NCBI GenBank assembly: GCA_037976565.1
Contig: CP137680.1
Span: 15,682,374-15,746,373, forward strand
Source of the DNA: Mesocentrotus franciscanus
Lineage: Eukaryota > Echinodermata > Echinoidea > Camarodonta > Strongylocentrotidae
Direction of reading: 5' to 3'
Length of the DNA stretch: 64,000 bases
A program made the position numbers and the translations under genes. The notes under the pieces are model-generated. The model was not told the DNA's origin. It ran no database searches and saw only the letters and a list, made by a program, of their open reading frames with translations. Positions 1-12,800 of the stretch are shown here, one piece after another (position 1 is the stretch's first letter; the number at the start of each line of letters is the position of its first letter).

Positions 1-3000
1 TCGACTGTGTGAGAGGCTGGTATAATGAGAATAAAATGTGATATCATTTATCAATTTGAAGTGGCTTGTGCTCAGTAATGTGCATGCGCACATGGGGTCG
101 AAGGTTACCGATGTGGGCCTCCCATGTACTTCCAGGTCATCCATTAGCTTACATGTAAACATTTCAAACTCATCGAAAATATTACCCACAGGTAAATACA
201 TTACCCTTCAAAACTAAATCAAAAAGCCTATTCTAATAGCCTTTAAAATAAACATTTAAACTTTGCATACAATTAAGCTGGATATGTTTTAAATGGTTAC
301 CAGTAATACAGCGATTCTTAGGGGTATGTCTGCCATTACAGATTTGTATTTCACGAAAACGTGTTGTGAATAGCACTTGCACTAAAATTGTCTTAATAGG
401 GCGTTAAAAAATATATAGGCTTCGACGCTAGCAAAGAAAAATAAAACAACACAAAACACATTTCTGTATTATTTTCTAAATTGACGATATAACTCTGAAT
501 ACCCCTGTAAATTGATATCGGCAAACGTGACAATATTGCTCTTTCCAGCGAAATATCATTAAGTATAGGTTGTGTTCTCAATTCACATTATTGGACAACA
601 GAGCGACAATCGGTAGCCCCCCTGAATCCCTTCACACCCTGTATCTCATTTTTAGAGATTGTAATTTGATCATAAAATGGTACACTGGAGAAGACAATAC
701 ATGTAAAACGCCAAAACGGCGCCTTTTCAAGAGGGCGGGTTGGCCGCCAGCGAGGGGGTGTTCGAAAGCCTCATGGACATGGTGGTGACGTGCGCTGAGC
801 TACCAATAAAGCACGCGAACCGCCCGGGCGCTGCAGGTGCAAAAGCCGACGGCCCTCGCACAGCCGTCCCGACAGCGCAATCCAGGCACAAAAATCAACA
901 AAATTACATTGGTACTTGAAATAGTTTCATAGAATAGCGTTTTTGTGTATAGCTCTGAGACATATGTAAAAAGGCGACAATTTTGATGTATCATTCAGCT
1001 GTGCCTATAACCACTAATGTATGTTACGCTTCGTTTAGTAGAAGACCTTGCAGAAGATCTCTTCGACTGAATATCTGGGCTGAAGATTCATTTTTTATTT
1101 CATTTACTGTCTTCTCATTTTACAAGATCTTCTCTTATTATCGTTCATGGAATTTACTAGAAAAGAAATACATAAACGGAACCTAATCGTAAATTTTTAA
1201 ATAATGCGAAGGCCATGGTACAAGACAATGGATTATCATACGAATAAAAAAAAATCACAAGGATAAAATTCCCAAATTGACCAAATGTAATGAGAATCCA
1301 TACTGTTGCATTTGTCTTTTCTTTTTCATTTTATGAAAAACATTTCTCTGACAATTTATTTCCATTATGCAGAATTCCCATCCGAATATAAAGATGTAAT
1401 AGGCAGATTTTTCGATATAATTTATGTATATTCTGTCGCTTTATGATTTTTTAGTCTGCAGATTTATCAATTATTAAAAAAACGAATGAAGTAATTATTT
1501 ACAGTCATTTACTTTATACCCGCTTGAGAATATGAATATAGTCTACAATATTGATACAAAGTGTAATTTTTGGTGTTCACTGATGTATTAAGTTAAGGTA
1601 GACAGCAAAATGTTGTTAACAAAATATGAAATCTAATGATTTGATAATGATAATTGATAGAAATTTAAGGCTTAAATTTCCATTTCTTTGTGCCTCACCT
1701 CGACACTATATAATATGTATCATATTTGACAACGAGTTTAGGGAAAGGTTCTTATATTATTCATGAGTAATACCAGACCTAATATCCAATATTCTAAACC
1801 AATATTTTCAAGTAGTTTCGCAATCCTGTTTCACTGTTGAATTTTCTTCTCTTCACTATTCCCTATGCGCATTTCAAAGCTGACATCGAAACGTATACCA
1901 TACCCGACTTGAGGAAGACGGAGATAAAAGGGGGGACTATTATTCTGAGTATTTAGATATACAGCAGTATAGATGCCGGTCAAACAGCGGCAAATCTCAG
2001 TTTTAATTACCACCCCAATCCGCGCTAGATATGCATAATGAGTTCTCATGCCCTCGTATTCCCGAGCTAAACTAATAAGTCCATTGATTGTATTTGGGTT
2101 AATCATTTATTCCTCCTCCGTTTCTGTTTGGAATATTACTATTTTTGCTACCGTCAGAGTATCATGCATATGCCGATGCATGCTCTTAAAAGCTAACTTT
2201 ACAGCATTTACAGGCTATATACTTTTTTAAAGATTTAATTTCAGGGGCTGTAAATTATCTCATTTCCCTGACATGAACAAAAATCTTCAATCTTTTCCGT
2301 TATAAAATTTTGAGGGAAAATCACAGTCATGTAAAAATCACTAAGCTACCTCAAGGGAATATTTTATATATTTTTGGTGTCCACTTAAAAACCACTGATA
2401 TACAAATGAAAGTCTACTCCAAATAAGACATTGAAACAACAAAAAAGTGTTTTAAAAAATACTCTCTTTTTTATCCGGTTCCCCCGCCCCCGCCCTCCCC
2501 AACCCCCAATTCCTTACCAGGTCCTTTTGTGTCATAGCAGATTCATTAAACCGTGACCATCTAAAGTCGTATTGGGTCTGTACGTCAGAGCGTGTACTTG
2601 GGCATATCGTATTCCTATTCGGTAAAATTCTAAACAAAAATTACTTGGGACGAATGCTCTATGAAAAAATAATGCTATTTTCCCGTTACTTATTTGAAAC
2701 AAATTATAATCACTCTGTCCCAAAGTAAAAACATATAATTTACATTTTGCCCAAGACCGTACCCAGTGGCTCCCATATTTCACATTAAAAAACGCATAAC
2801 ATGCATAATATTTGGTTGACCTTTTTAATAAATAGCAAAATCATATAAAATAGGTTTCCAGTCCTTGCATCCCGTCATCTTATAGACATAATATATACAT
2901 CTTTTACATGTAATAATAATTCCCAGAGGAGAAATAATAGGAAAAATATTCCTATACACTGTACTAAATGAATATAAATTTAATTTCTTAATTCAGCTAA

Positions 3001-4134
3001 AAGTTATGACAGGCCTTGATATACCGGATAGAATAATTTTAATAGAATACATAAAATAATGTTACGAACAGTACTTTCTTTTTATTGTTAATGTTCAGGT
3101 GGTTCTTTTCGTACACATTAGCAATATTTCATCTCCACTTGATACATTAAATGACGCCAAATGTTTGACCTCAAGATAAACGTAATTCATCAAATTGTTG
3201 GGTACGATATTCTTTCAACGAAATTTATTTTAAAAAAGTTCTATGAATGAGATGATTAAGCGATCATTCTGGAAATGTGAGTCAATTTTTGGTTACTCAA
3301 AAATTACATGAATTCACACCTTAATCTCCCTAAAATTATACATGTACTAATAATGCTAAGGGTGTCATATTTAAAATAATTTAGTCAATATCTCTTTCGA
3401 TTTGATGGGAACTGAGACAAGCATAATTATCATACCAATGATGGAAAGATTACTTGTAAATATCTTTAATATTTGTAATCAATATTTCCTCCCTTGGACC
3501 TTCTTTCCCTTTCAGGTTTCCATTTTGTATTTTAGATTTGATATATAAATATACTTATATACATATCATATTCATTAGGGAGCCTTATGTGGCTTCGCAA
3601 TTAATCACGACAGTGTTTGAAGAAAGAAAGAAGCTGATGTAACTAGGATTAAGGTTTTTATTGTGAAGTATTTGATGGAAGAAGCCTTACACGAGTAGAT
3701 AGGGTTGATTTCGATTAATCCTAATTTCACATTTATCCTTGAATTTTGCATAGGTTATTCGTTGATTGGCATCTTTTTAATAAGTTCGGGAAGAAAATGA
3801 GCAGATGTCTATTTCTTTTATGAAAGTATGAATGACGTGGATTTTAAAGGGGAAAAGTGTGTATCTATATCAAACTTTGTCAGATAAAACCGTCGACTCC
3901 GTAACATTTCAAAACTACGAGAATGGGTGTCTAAAAAGAATTATTATTATTATTATATTTTTTTTTTTAAGGAATCGGGACAAGAAAACATGTAGAAAAA
4001 GGTAACATCTTTTATTTATGCTTATCAAAGATTCGTGTAATCTAAAAAGCAGGTTTCTGTGATTATATCTATTGTTGAAATTTGTTTTTGAAAATACATG
4101 TTATAAGTTTCGCAGAAAGGGAATAAAATCTTAC
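1..4134 (-). other. Xlox intron 1 (partial), no exon seen
   Basis: This stretch follows the donor of Xlox exon 1 on the minus strand. I looked for the homeobox exon (residues of the KRTRTAYT...IKIWFQNRRMKWKK type) and found none, so the intron probably runs past the left edge. It is AT-rich apart from a GC-rich patch at about 715-890 and a short ATT run near 3942-3956. No other gene is supported. Confidence 0.6.
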
Positions 4135-4750
4135 CTGGCCAGTTTGCCTTCCACATATGAGCATGAGATTTAGTTGTTTTCATCCATGGAAATTGAAGAT
4201 TCTGGCCGACATTGACATTCTTGGACATCTTAGCTGAGGACATTGGATATTCAGACGCCATGGTGTAAAGTGGCTGATGGCCTAGCTGCCCGTGACACTG
4301 CCCCTGGCCACCGTTCATTGCGGGGTGGTGAGCCGCCATCGAAAGACCGTGCATTCGAGGATAATTCGGCTGCTGGGAGGCGAGAGAATTTATAGGGAGT
4401 CCGTCGCACTGTTGTGACTGGCTACAAGCTTGCTGGGCCAGAGCCAGCGGCCTAGATAAGTCCTGAGGGTTCGTTGGAGAATGCATTGGCATTGTGGCGC
4501 CGTGGAGTTGGACGTATTGTTGTTGGATAGCTAGCCCGTCATCTCCCCGCCCATCAGGTACTTGTAGACCGGTAGATTGACCATATCCTGCGGCGTCCTC
4601 GTTATGGATAGCTGGTTTGCTCTCATACAGACAAGAGGGGGGCTGGGGGCTATAGCTGGAGGGAAAGTTGCTAACTTCACCCGTGGTGATAGGTATCGAG
4701 AATTGTCCCTTAGGGATGTAGTGATAGTACGCGGGATTGTTCCCTTCCAT
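4135..4750 (-). CDS. Xlox: Xlox/Pdx-type ParaHox transcription factor, first coding exon
   Basis: This exon encodes 205 residues plus one base, from ATG at 4750 to a GTAAGA donor just left of 4135. Near its C-terminal end it reads FPWMKTTKSHAHMWKANWPG, which resembles the Pdx1/Xlox hexapeptide and linker (FPWMKSTK.HAWKGQWAG). Near the N-terminus, SPQPPSCLYES resembles the Pdx1 motif SPPACLYM. The rest is Gln/Pro/Met/His-rich, as expected for a Hox-type activation region. The family acts in the nucleus and patterns the gut and endocrine endoderm; the hexapeptide binds PBC/TALE partners. The homeodomain should be on exon 2, outside the window. Relative to vertebrates there is a small insertion between SHA and WK. 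An anterior Hox (Hox2/3) identity is less likely because of the KSHA..WK linker. The gene diverges from C2CD3, about 5 kb away. Confidence 0.9.
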
Positions 4751-4959
4751 CTCTTAAGCTGATGCCGTGCACCTAGATGCGGTATGGTCCCCAAAACGAG
4801 CCCTAAGCTTCCACCTCTCCGTCACGGGTAAATGTATAAAGCTGGTCGTTGGATTGCAATTAACGCACCTAATGTCATCAATTACACGGCTTACGCCTCG
4901 ATTAACTATCTGGTAATGATGAAGTAAAGTTTTCCGGAGAATTCTGCTCACCCTTGAAC

Positions 4960-4990
4960 CCTCGCAGTAAAAAAAATATAAAATCAACAA
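4960..4990 (-). promoter_or_regulatory. possible TATA-like element upstream of Xlox
   Basis: Read on the minus strand, the sequence here contains TTTATATTTTTTT about 230 bases upstream of the Xlox ATG. A start about 30 bases downstream would leave a 5' UTR of about 200 bases. This is inference from composition and position only. Confidence 0.2.
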
Positions 4991-5455
4991 ACCAAAAGAC
5001 AACACGTGATTATATGACTGAGCCGTCTGCGCACAACGCCTCCTTCCTATATGGGTTAATATTTCGAAGTTTGGACAGACGGCGCAAGCTCATTGATATC
5101 ACAACTCCTCGACGAATCTCTGGCTTGCTAGCTAGCTGCGGGCGATACAAGATCTTAATAAGTCAGGAATGGTTAAACGTTAATAGTCCTCCCTTCTAAG
5201 TTAATCTCCATTGAGCGCTCGTGCGAGGTTTATTGAGTCCATGGGGGTAGATAGCCGAACACAAAAGTTAGGCCTATGCGTAAATTGGACAAACTTGCCT
5301 TTTCATCGTCTTTTTGTCAATTTTACAACTCAATCAATGTAACCATTTGCTATTCTCTGATTGGCTGGTCAGAAATTGACAAAAGGAAGAGTGTCCAAGT
5401 GATAAAAGGTCAAACCTGTTCATGAAATGAAAGTGTTTATTGCGTAATGTGCTCT

Positions 5456-5572
5456 ATGCTTCCCTCTCTCTTCCTCTCTCTTTCTCTCTCTCTCTCTCTA
5501 TCTCTTTCCTTCTTTATTTGCTCCATGCTTCCTTCTCTCTTTTTTTTCTCTCTCTCTCTCTCTCTCATCTTT
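5456..5572. repeat. CT-rich microsatellite
   Basis: Two runs of (CT)n/(TCTC)n separated by about 30 bases. The apparent Leu/Ser-rich reading frame over it is low complexity. Confidence 0.85.
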
Positions 5573-6091
5573 CTTTATTTGTTTCCTTTCCTGTTTTGTT
5601 TTCTTTTTTGTGTTTAAAGTTGAGATGTTTTTTGATAAAAGATGCATTAAGATTGTATTACGGACCTTTTCTTCTTCTTCTTCTTTCACAAATACTATAT
5701 TCAAATTTACAGGACTTTCGAGACCAGGCTTGCAACTATTTGCTTTGTGCCATATTTTGCTTTCCGGAAGTTAAACTTATATACCAGGTAGGCAGTTTGT
5801 CCGACACCCCTATCGCATAGCCATTCAATTTTTGCTCGGGACACTCCCTTTGATCCAAAATATTGCTTTTTTAAATAAAGATCACGTAGAATTTTGGGCA
5901 GGATTTCTGCAAAGAAGCGTACATACCTATTGCCTTAGTTAAAGTTATGAATGAAATTTGAAAAAGGAACATTGAAATCATTGAAAATCACAAAATAAAG
6001 CATTTATTCATTATATTTTTGGTGTAATCGAATTTGAGTTGTTGCATAGCCTTCGGAAATATGTTAGGAGTGCTGATTCCCTTTTAATTAT

Positions 6092-6092
<1 letters not shown>

Positions 6093-6141
<49 letters not shown>
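6093..6141. repeat. (AAT)n microsatellite
   Basis: About 15 tandem AAT units without interruption. Confidence 0.95.
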
Positions 6142-6142
<1 letters not shown>

Positions 6143-6639
6143 CTGGAGTTATATTGTGATCAATACATGCAATACGGAATTGTTATTGTATGATGCCTTT
6201 TACAGAATTATATAAAATCACATTAATCTGATGGAATGTCTTTTTAACAAGTTTAATGTTAATACAGAAGCCATACTGAAAACCAATAGAGTCATAACGG
6301 ATGTATGCTTTTATGAATGCTTTGAATCATCCTCAGTACTCAAAGTCAAGAGATCAACTACACGCCTTTTAAATACAAATTACATTTTACATACGTCAGG
6401 TTCGTATTTTAGCACTTTTTTCTTCAAATCAAGCCCTAAAGCCTAAACGAATGCTTTGTATGTGTTTTTCCATTTCGAAATTAGAAATGCTATATCATTT
6501 TCAATATTCTTTTTTTTAAATTCATTTCTATAATTGGCAGTAATAAATTTTCTACCATGTTGTGATTCCGTTGTGGCACATGGTACAACAATACAAAAGT
6601 ATGAACATATAGGATATTGACATTGCCTTCACTATGAAA

Positions 6640-6930
6640 GTGCATTTTGAATCAATATTTGGCTGTGCTGCGATGCAGACACTCTGTAATTTACCATGTG
6701 ATCACAGTGTGCATAACGTCTGAACACACACCGTGCCGGACAGTGTGAACACATGATGTTGATTCTGTCTTCACTGCATGTGAAAGTGTTCAGGATCATG
6801 TTTTCACACTAATATAATTATGTATACACACTGTATCTGTGTGACCACAGTGCACTTTGTGTCACTGTGTTAAATCAGACCACAGTACGTGTGTCACACT
6901 GTGTCCCACAGCCTTCGGTAATTTCATCAC
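6640..6930. repeat. imperfect ACACTGTG/CACAGTGT-rich patch
   Basis: Both orientations of a CACAGTGTG-like word recur roughly every 20-40 bases through this stretch. The word is close to a palindrome, so the patch could fold in many ways. It looks like a degenerate satellite or transposon remnant. Confidence 0.55.
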
Positions 6931-7367
6931 ACTATAGTTTGCAACAAACTTCGGTTGGCAGGGAACAAGTACATTCAAAGGATGGGTAAAAGGCCTTGAT
7001 AAAACAATACCTACCGAGAAGATCACAAAATACCGATATTATTTTCTCTTCACACTGTTGTCACCAAAAACAAAAAAACAAAAATGGTCAACACGCTTGC
7101 ATGTTCAAGAAAACTATTTCTGCTCCATGTACACAGTCATATTTTTTGGTTTAATTTTAAATAATAAAAATTTAGTTATAGTTCAAAATGTCACAAGTAA
7201 TAAGGAATAAATAATTTTCGGCAACTTAAAACAGTTTTTTTTTCCAATTAGCCGCTCGGTAAGTTCAAGTATGACTCCTCCAAACTAAAATGAATGATTT
7301 TCCCTTCTCGATGAAAAAAAGAAAGAAAAAAACTTTAATATAAAATATATTCATCATACTCCCCCCC

Positions 7368-7396
7368 CCCCATGTCTCTCTCTCTCTCTCTCTCAT
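7368..7396. repeat. C-run followed by (CT)n
   Basis: A run of about eleven C is followed by about ten CT units. Confidence 0.9.
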
Positions 7397-7580
7397 CGCT
7401 CTTTTGCTTCTTCACTCTCGTTCTCGTTGTCATTATTCTCTTCTGAGTCCTCTCTACAGAAGAAAAATAGGGAGTGGCGTTGGATACAGGCTTCTTACTG
7501 CAGACTCAATTATTTTAAGATTCAGGAGAGAGTGAAAAATGTTGCTCTGTCCCAAATCCCCACAACGAAGCAAAACCATG

Positions 7581-7704
7581 GTACCTCAGTCACACCGCCA
7601 AACCCACTTCAGACCGACTCCAACCCGACTAATTCTTGGTTTAAAGACGTAAAGTAATACTCTCTTCGGTCTATTGTCGGTCTTGACAGTCTGATTAAGG
7701 TATA
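7581..7704. mobile_element. short inverted-repeat element, TACCTCAGTCACA family
   Basis: It starts TACCTCAGTCACA and ends with a degenerate complement (TCTGATTAAGGTATA). Related copies lie at 20775-20906 and 55061-55188. At about 125 bases, with no coding capacity, it is a MITE-like foldback. Confidence 0.55.
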
Positions 7705-7705
7705 A

Positions 7706-7865
7706 GCGGGACGCATTATTTTTTTCTGCGGCACAGATTGGGGTTAGGTGCGTGTTGAGCCTATGGGAAAGTTTAGGGTTAGGGTTAGGGTAAGGGTTAA
7801 ATCAAGACCTCTTTTTTATAAAAAAAAGCCCCAATCTGTGCCGCAGAAGAAAATGACGCAAGCGG
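7706..7865. mobile_element. foldback element with telomere-like core
   Basis: Arms of about 35 bases (TTCTGCGGCACAGATTGGGG and its complement) flank a core with TTTAGGGTTAGGGTTAGGGT. The element lies directly beside the one at 7581-7704. Confidence 0.65.
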
Positions 7866-8189
7866 GACTATAAAAGATTAAGAGCGCAAAGATGGCGCTA
7901 TTCTCCGACGACACCCCTTGATTATTAGTTTCAGTTTACAATTGATGATCATATACAACTATGAGGCTCTCTTCGAAGCTTCTTGAAATGCCTTTATATC
8001 TGATATTAATTTTGAAGGTTATACAAATAAGAACGGAGGTCAGATGATGATAGTCCGGGCACGTTTTCCGGATAGTAGTTGTCCTGGCCGAGGTCGGGCC
8101 TAGGAACATCAATCTAGATCTTTATTATAAGATACTTATACATATTCAATAACTATCCTAACAGTTTGCATCTGTTCCTAAGTTTAAAA

Positions 8190-8400
8190 GGCGCGATGAC
8201 TCACTGGTATATAGAGAGTGGTCTCGTAACTGGGAGGTCCCGAGTTCGAAACTAAGTCAACGCGCTGGTGTCCTTTGGTATTATTAAGGCATATTATTCC
8301 TACAAAGTCCTCCGGAGAGGACTCAACCATGCAGTCGGCCCCGGTTGCTTACTTAAAAGCATGCATATGCTTCCATATCTCTCCACAAGTGGAGAAATGT
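8190..8400 (+). mobile_element. tRNA-derived SINE, family B
   Basis: It has an A-box-like GGCGCGATGACTCACTGGTA and a B box GAGTTCGAAAC, then a body shared with 38470-38700 and, inverted, 45236-45408. The shared body includes CCTCGGAGAGGACT and GGTTGCTTACTTA.AAGCAT. Confidence 0.7.
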
Positions 8401-9762
8401 ACGTGGTTCCAGAGCAAGGGGCTGTCCAGATATCTCCCCTCCCTCCCCATTTCATTTCCTCCGTCTGGAGAGGGTGCTGTTCCCCTAAGGACTATTTTCT
8501 GGACACATCACTGGGTATCGCCATCAATTCTCCTGTCACGCCCCTACTTCTGCTGAGAATCATGTTAAACCCTAAATTCATTTAAATTCAATACGAAGAA
8601 GGCACTTCTGTCAGGGTACATTGTTTAATCCTTTCACAGTGCTGAATTAATATTCAATTTTATTTCCAGATTTCTATAAAAACATCCATCATTATATTTC
8701 ATAACTCCCGTATACTTATATCAGACATATTTACATCAACATATTTTCATTTTCGTTTTTATCATCATCATTATCATCAACATCATCACTATCACCAGTT
8801 TCTGGTGATTTAAACAAAAATCATCCATCCCCTCCCTTCTCCGCCCCGGGCTATCACGTTATCAAGCAAGCGCTTACGGTGATAGCCCTTCTTCTGCAGA
8901 TTCTTAATTATTGGTAGTATAGTATGAGTTACATTTTGTTTTAATGTCAATATTTCCATTATCACTATAATTGTGTACACGTTTAAAGAGTTTGTTATAT
9001 TTTATATATTATGTTGTATCGCTGTAATGTTATTTGATTTGTATTTTGCAGAGAAATTTAAAAAAATTCAATTCAACACTGAATTGGAAGGACCTTAACT
9101 CAAATAAAATTCTTTCTTATATGATTAAGTATAAATAAATGTAACCATAAATATATGCGTTATTTTGGTATTTATACAATAATATTATACCCAGGAAATG
9201 ATTCATTTTACTAGACTTCTTACTTTAAAATACAATTACCCAACCAAATTCCCCCCTTTTAGTCTTATTACAAAATGCAGTGGAAATATATACCATATTA
9301 TCATACAGTGTATATACTAATGTGTTGGATACTCAGTACTCAGACACTTGATAATACAACATGCAAATGATGCAATACAATAACAGATTTTAAACTTTGG
9401 TTCCGGCTCCATCTATTGAGTCTTTCCGGAGCCGCCTTGCAGCGCTACGTTAGCTCTCCAGTTGAGATGCATCTTTTTACTCGCACTGTAGCTTAGTTCT
9501 TTTTCACTGCACTCAATGTCATATGTTCTTGTGATTGCGGCCTCAACAATCAAGTACGACTATACTCTATAAAGAGGACTGTACTCAACGGAAGAAGAAG
9601 AAGAAGATTATCAATACCCCCTTTTTTTTCCTTCTTATTTTCCTTCGAGATGGAGCGCACAATCGCCAAGAAGCGTCTCAAGAGGGCGTCAACAACATTT
9701 ACGCGCGGAGATTAAATTTGTTTCAATGTCAATACCAAGGAAATATCATTAAAATATGCGCA

Positions 9763-9823
9763 ATGCCATTGACGAAGAAGAAAGGAAAAGCGTCGAAGTT
9801 AGGGAGGAGATCTAAAAAGAGAG
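9763..9823 (+). CDS. C2CD3: C2CD3 exon 1
   Basis: Starts at ATG; encodes [20 protein letters not shown] plus one base before GTAAAG. The basic leader matches the family's Lys/Arg-rich N-terminus. The 5' UTR and promoter lie upstream but are not defined. Confidence 0.85.
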
Positions 9824-12800
9824 GTAAAGATAATGAATATGTTGATCTCGATTCCAGTGTATGTAATATTACATGATAATGTCAAACGGTTTTTGCGTCT
9901 GTAAGAAAAGTTTATATCAGTCCCACCCTACAAGTATTGTGTTATATTATTGTGACTTGCCTTAACTCAATCGACGCGACGAAAACGGTAAACAGGGCGC
10001 TGAAGTGCGAGCGCGACCGCGACCGTTAGACATGGTGGGAGGGTGGGATTGGTGCACTAACACCTCATACAAATATTTGTAAGGTATGCATAAATCATTA
10101 TTAAAGTCAAAGTCAGCTCTCTGTCTTCCCCTAGGCGGGCTCAGGCGATCCGGTTCGAAACACTCCAGGAGTCCAGCAAAGCATAGAGAGTCAATACTGC
10201 GTATGGACCTCTAGCGCTGTACCATGTCCATGTGCTAATAATAGGCAGCAATTTCACACGTGAATAGTCAATACACTTATAACACACAAATGCACACAAT
10301 AATGCCGATAAAACTGTAAGCAAGTTTGACAGTGGACTCACGATTTTAATTTTTAAATTATTCTTTCTAACTTAGGTGAGTTGAAGAAATTGTATTTTAC
10401 TGCTATTTAGGTGTCATCAATTGTCACTAAAGTACCGATTTTGAGTGAAATCTGTACTGTTTAGTTTTGTACAGTGGTGTTTGAAATGTTGAGATCAATA
10501 AAACGGGTTTTATTACACAGCCAGGATAGCGATGCAGCTATGTGTGGTTTGAAACTGAGTTGCCGCTTTCAGATGGTGACCTGGGGCTGGGGCCCGTTTC
10601 TCGAAACCGTCATAAGTCTAACTTCTTCACTAAATCAGTGTTAGTAAGCTACTTGTCCGCTACTTGTTTCACGATGCCCTCTCTGCCAAGATCAAGGACA
10701 ACATCCTGACTAAGTAGTTATGACGCCTCCGACACCGTCATATCTCTGTCATAAATTTTTAGTCGATGGGTAGACTATGGTTGGCAAAAAGGACACGAAA
10801 TCCTCCAGCTATGATCTTTCTACACATTCGCTTTTTATCATTTTTTATATTTGAAAGTCTTTAATATGAAAATATGCCATGTTTATATCTAAGGCTTTTT
10901 CCACTTAACTAAACTGATTATACTCGTTTATTTCCACATTGTAAAATCCTCGAAGGGATGGGTAATCTGCCACGGCAGGCAAGCCATAGTCGGAAGTGTA
11001 TTCTCTAGTTTTCAGACCCATATTAATTTCGAGATAAATTCTTCAAATGTGTAAACTAAACTGAATAGCTTGAAATAGAGTGTCATGGTCGAGTGGTTTA
11101 AGGCGCTTGACTGGAGAGGCGAAGGTCGAGGGTTCGAATCCCGACACGGCACTAATATCCTTTGGCAAGATATTAACCTACATTTGCTACTCTCCACCCA
11201 GGTGTTAAATGGGTACCCGGTAGGATGCGAAAGTACATGTGGTTGGATAAGCAAGTGTGCGCTTGTAAAATGGCGACTGGCTGGAATGCTCCCCAGGGAG
11301 TGGAAAATGTGCATACATTGTATGCGGGTAAGCCTGAATCCGATGACCGGGGTAATAATATATCTGTAAAGTGCTTAGGCACATTGTTGGATCGATGTAT
11401 TGGGTGCTTTATAAAAGCAGAATATTATTATTATTATTATTAAAACATGTGTTTTAACGTTTGGAATATTGAAGTTTTGTCATTTCAATATTGTGCCGAC
11501 CCTAAAACATTGGACAAAACTTTCATAACATCGTATTTTTACTAAGAATAATATAAGGTGTATTTTTATAAACTATCAAATGAAAATATCCGGGGGGTAC
11601 CCATTTAAAAAACAAAACTGATTCACTGTCATGATATGAAATACTCACAAGTATATTTTACAAGTTATTCTATGGTATAATCTACTCAAATTTTGAGGTA
11701 TATTGCATCTCTTATTCCCTGGTACCATTTTCAATCATCTGTTTTAGTCCTAATTTATTTAAATAATTGCAGTTTTTCTAAAAATTTCTTTTTTTAAAAA
11801 TCCGGTGGAATTGCGACTAAGGCTACAGGTGTATGCCTTGGCTCCTCTTGTCGCCGATAGTATCGATTTCACGAGATGTCTAGCTAGTAAGCTCTTCGTG
11901 AAACGGTTTAGGAAGATCAGAGACATCTCCGTAGTTGGCGGATAAAGTTATGACTGTCCTGTCGTTGGTTTCGAGAAACGGGCCCCAGGTGACGATTAAA
12001 CTTTAAACTTAGAGTAACTTAAACTTAGACTGAGTTAGACTTAGACCTCTGGCGTTAGTGTACTTTCGTATCCATTTTTTAAAGCAGTTTCATATCCATT
12101 CTTAGCAAAGGAATTTTAGCCCAATTTTTTACTAATTTTAATCATAATCATATAGAGTAGAGTCTCCGGTGAGCGGCACTCACCGGTGGGCAGCCACCAG
12201 TCAAAGTCAAAGAAAAAAGTATATGCAAATCATGACATTTATATGCGATTGAAAACTACCCTGAATTCCCAGGTAAGTTCTGCTTTGTCGAAAACGTCCA
12301 TAGCATAAGTACTTATCGGTACGGTATCAGTCAACGTTGTCTGAAATCTACGAAACCAGTCGCCGATAGGAATTCCAGCAGGTGCTAACTGATAAGTTAC
12401 GAGACTAAGACATCACTAGATCAATATTGTAGCTCTATTCGTCTGATTGGAGGTGAAATTTGATGTTAATTTGGGAGTATGAGGTCTGTGGTCTGTCATC
12501 TATCGCAGAAATTTTGATCATGCCACCGCAGGGCTAGTTGCATGGGGTGGCCGCTTACCGATGACGTAATTGATGGCTTACCCCGCAAGCGGCCGGGGGT
12601 GTCAATACACATATAACATACGGGTTTGTGTATAATGGTATATGAACTGAGGTGTGTACCCGTTATGACTTGCTAGTTTCTAGTAGTATGTACCCCTTTC
12701 CTCCCCGTACGCATTCTAGTCGGGATGTTCCATTCAAGGAAAAGGTGAATTTGTTTGAAACTTGACAAATTTACCCTAACAAGAGATAAACTCGGGAACT

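Larger units (their letters stand above)
4751..9762. other. intergenic region between divergent Xlox and C2CD3
   Basis: No coding exon is supported. The region holds CT-rich and AAT microsatellites, an imperfect ACACTGTG-rich patch, two adjoining inverted-repeat elements and one tRNA-derived SINE, listed separately. Both flanking promoters should be at its ends: Xlox to the left, C2CD3 to the right of about 9400. Confidence 0.6.

Noticed and set aside
1..4134. Xlox homeobox exon
   Set aside because: No frame on either strand contains recognisable homeodomain residues.
4531..5005. Overlapping small reading frames around and upstream of Xlox exon 1
   Set aside because: They are shadows of the exon or lie in the upstream region without family similarity or splice support.
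7770..7800. Chromosome end
   Set aside because: Only about four telomere-like units, inside a foldback, with unique genes on both sides.
11083..11155. Functional tRNA gene
   Set aside because: The A and B boxes are present, but the acceptor stem is not closed and the sequence continues into a SINE body with a TTA tail.
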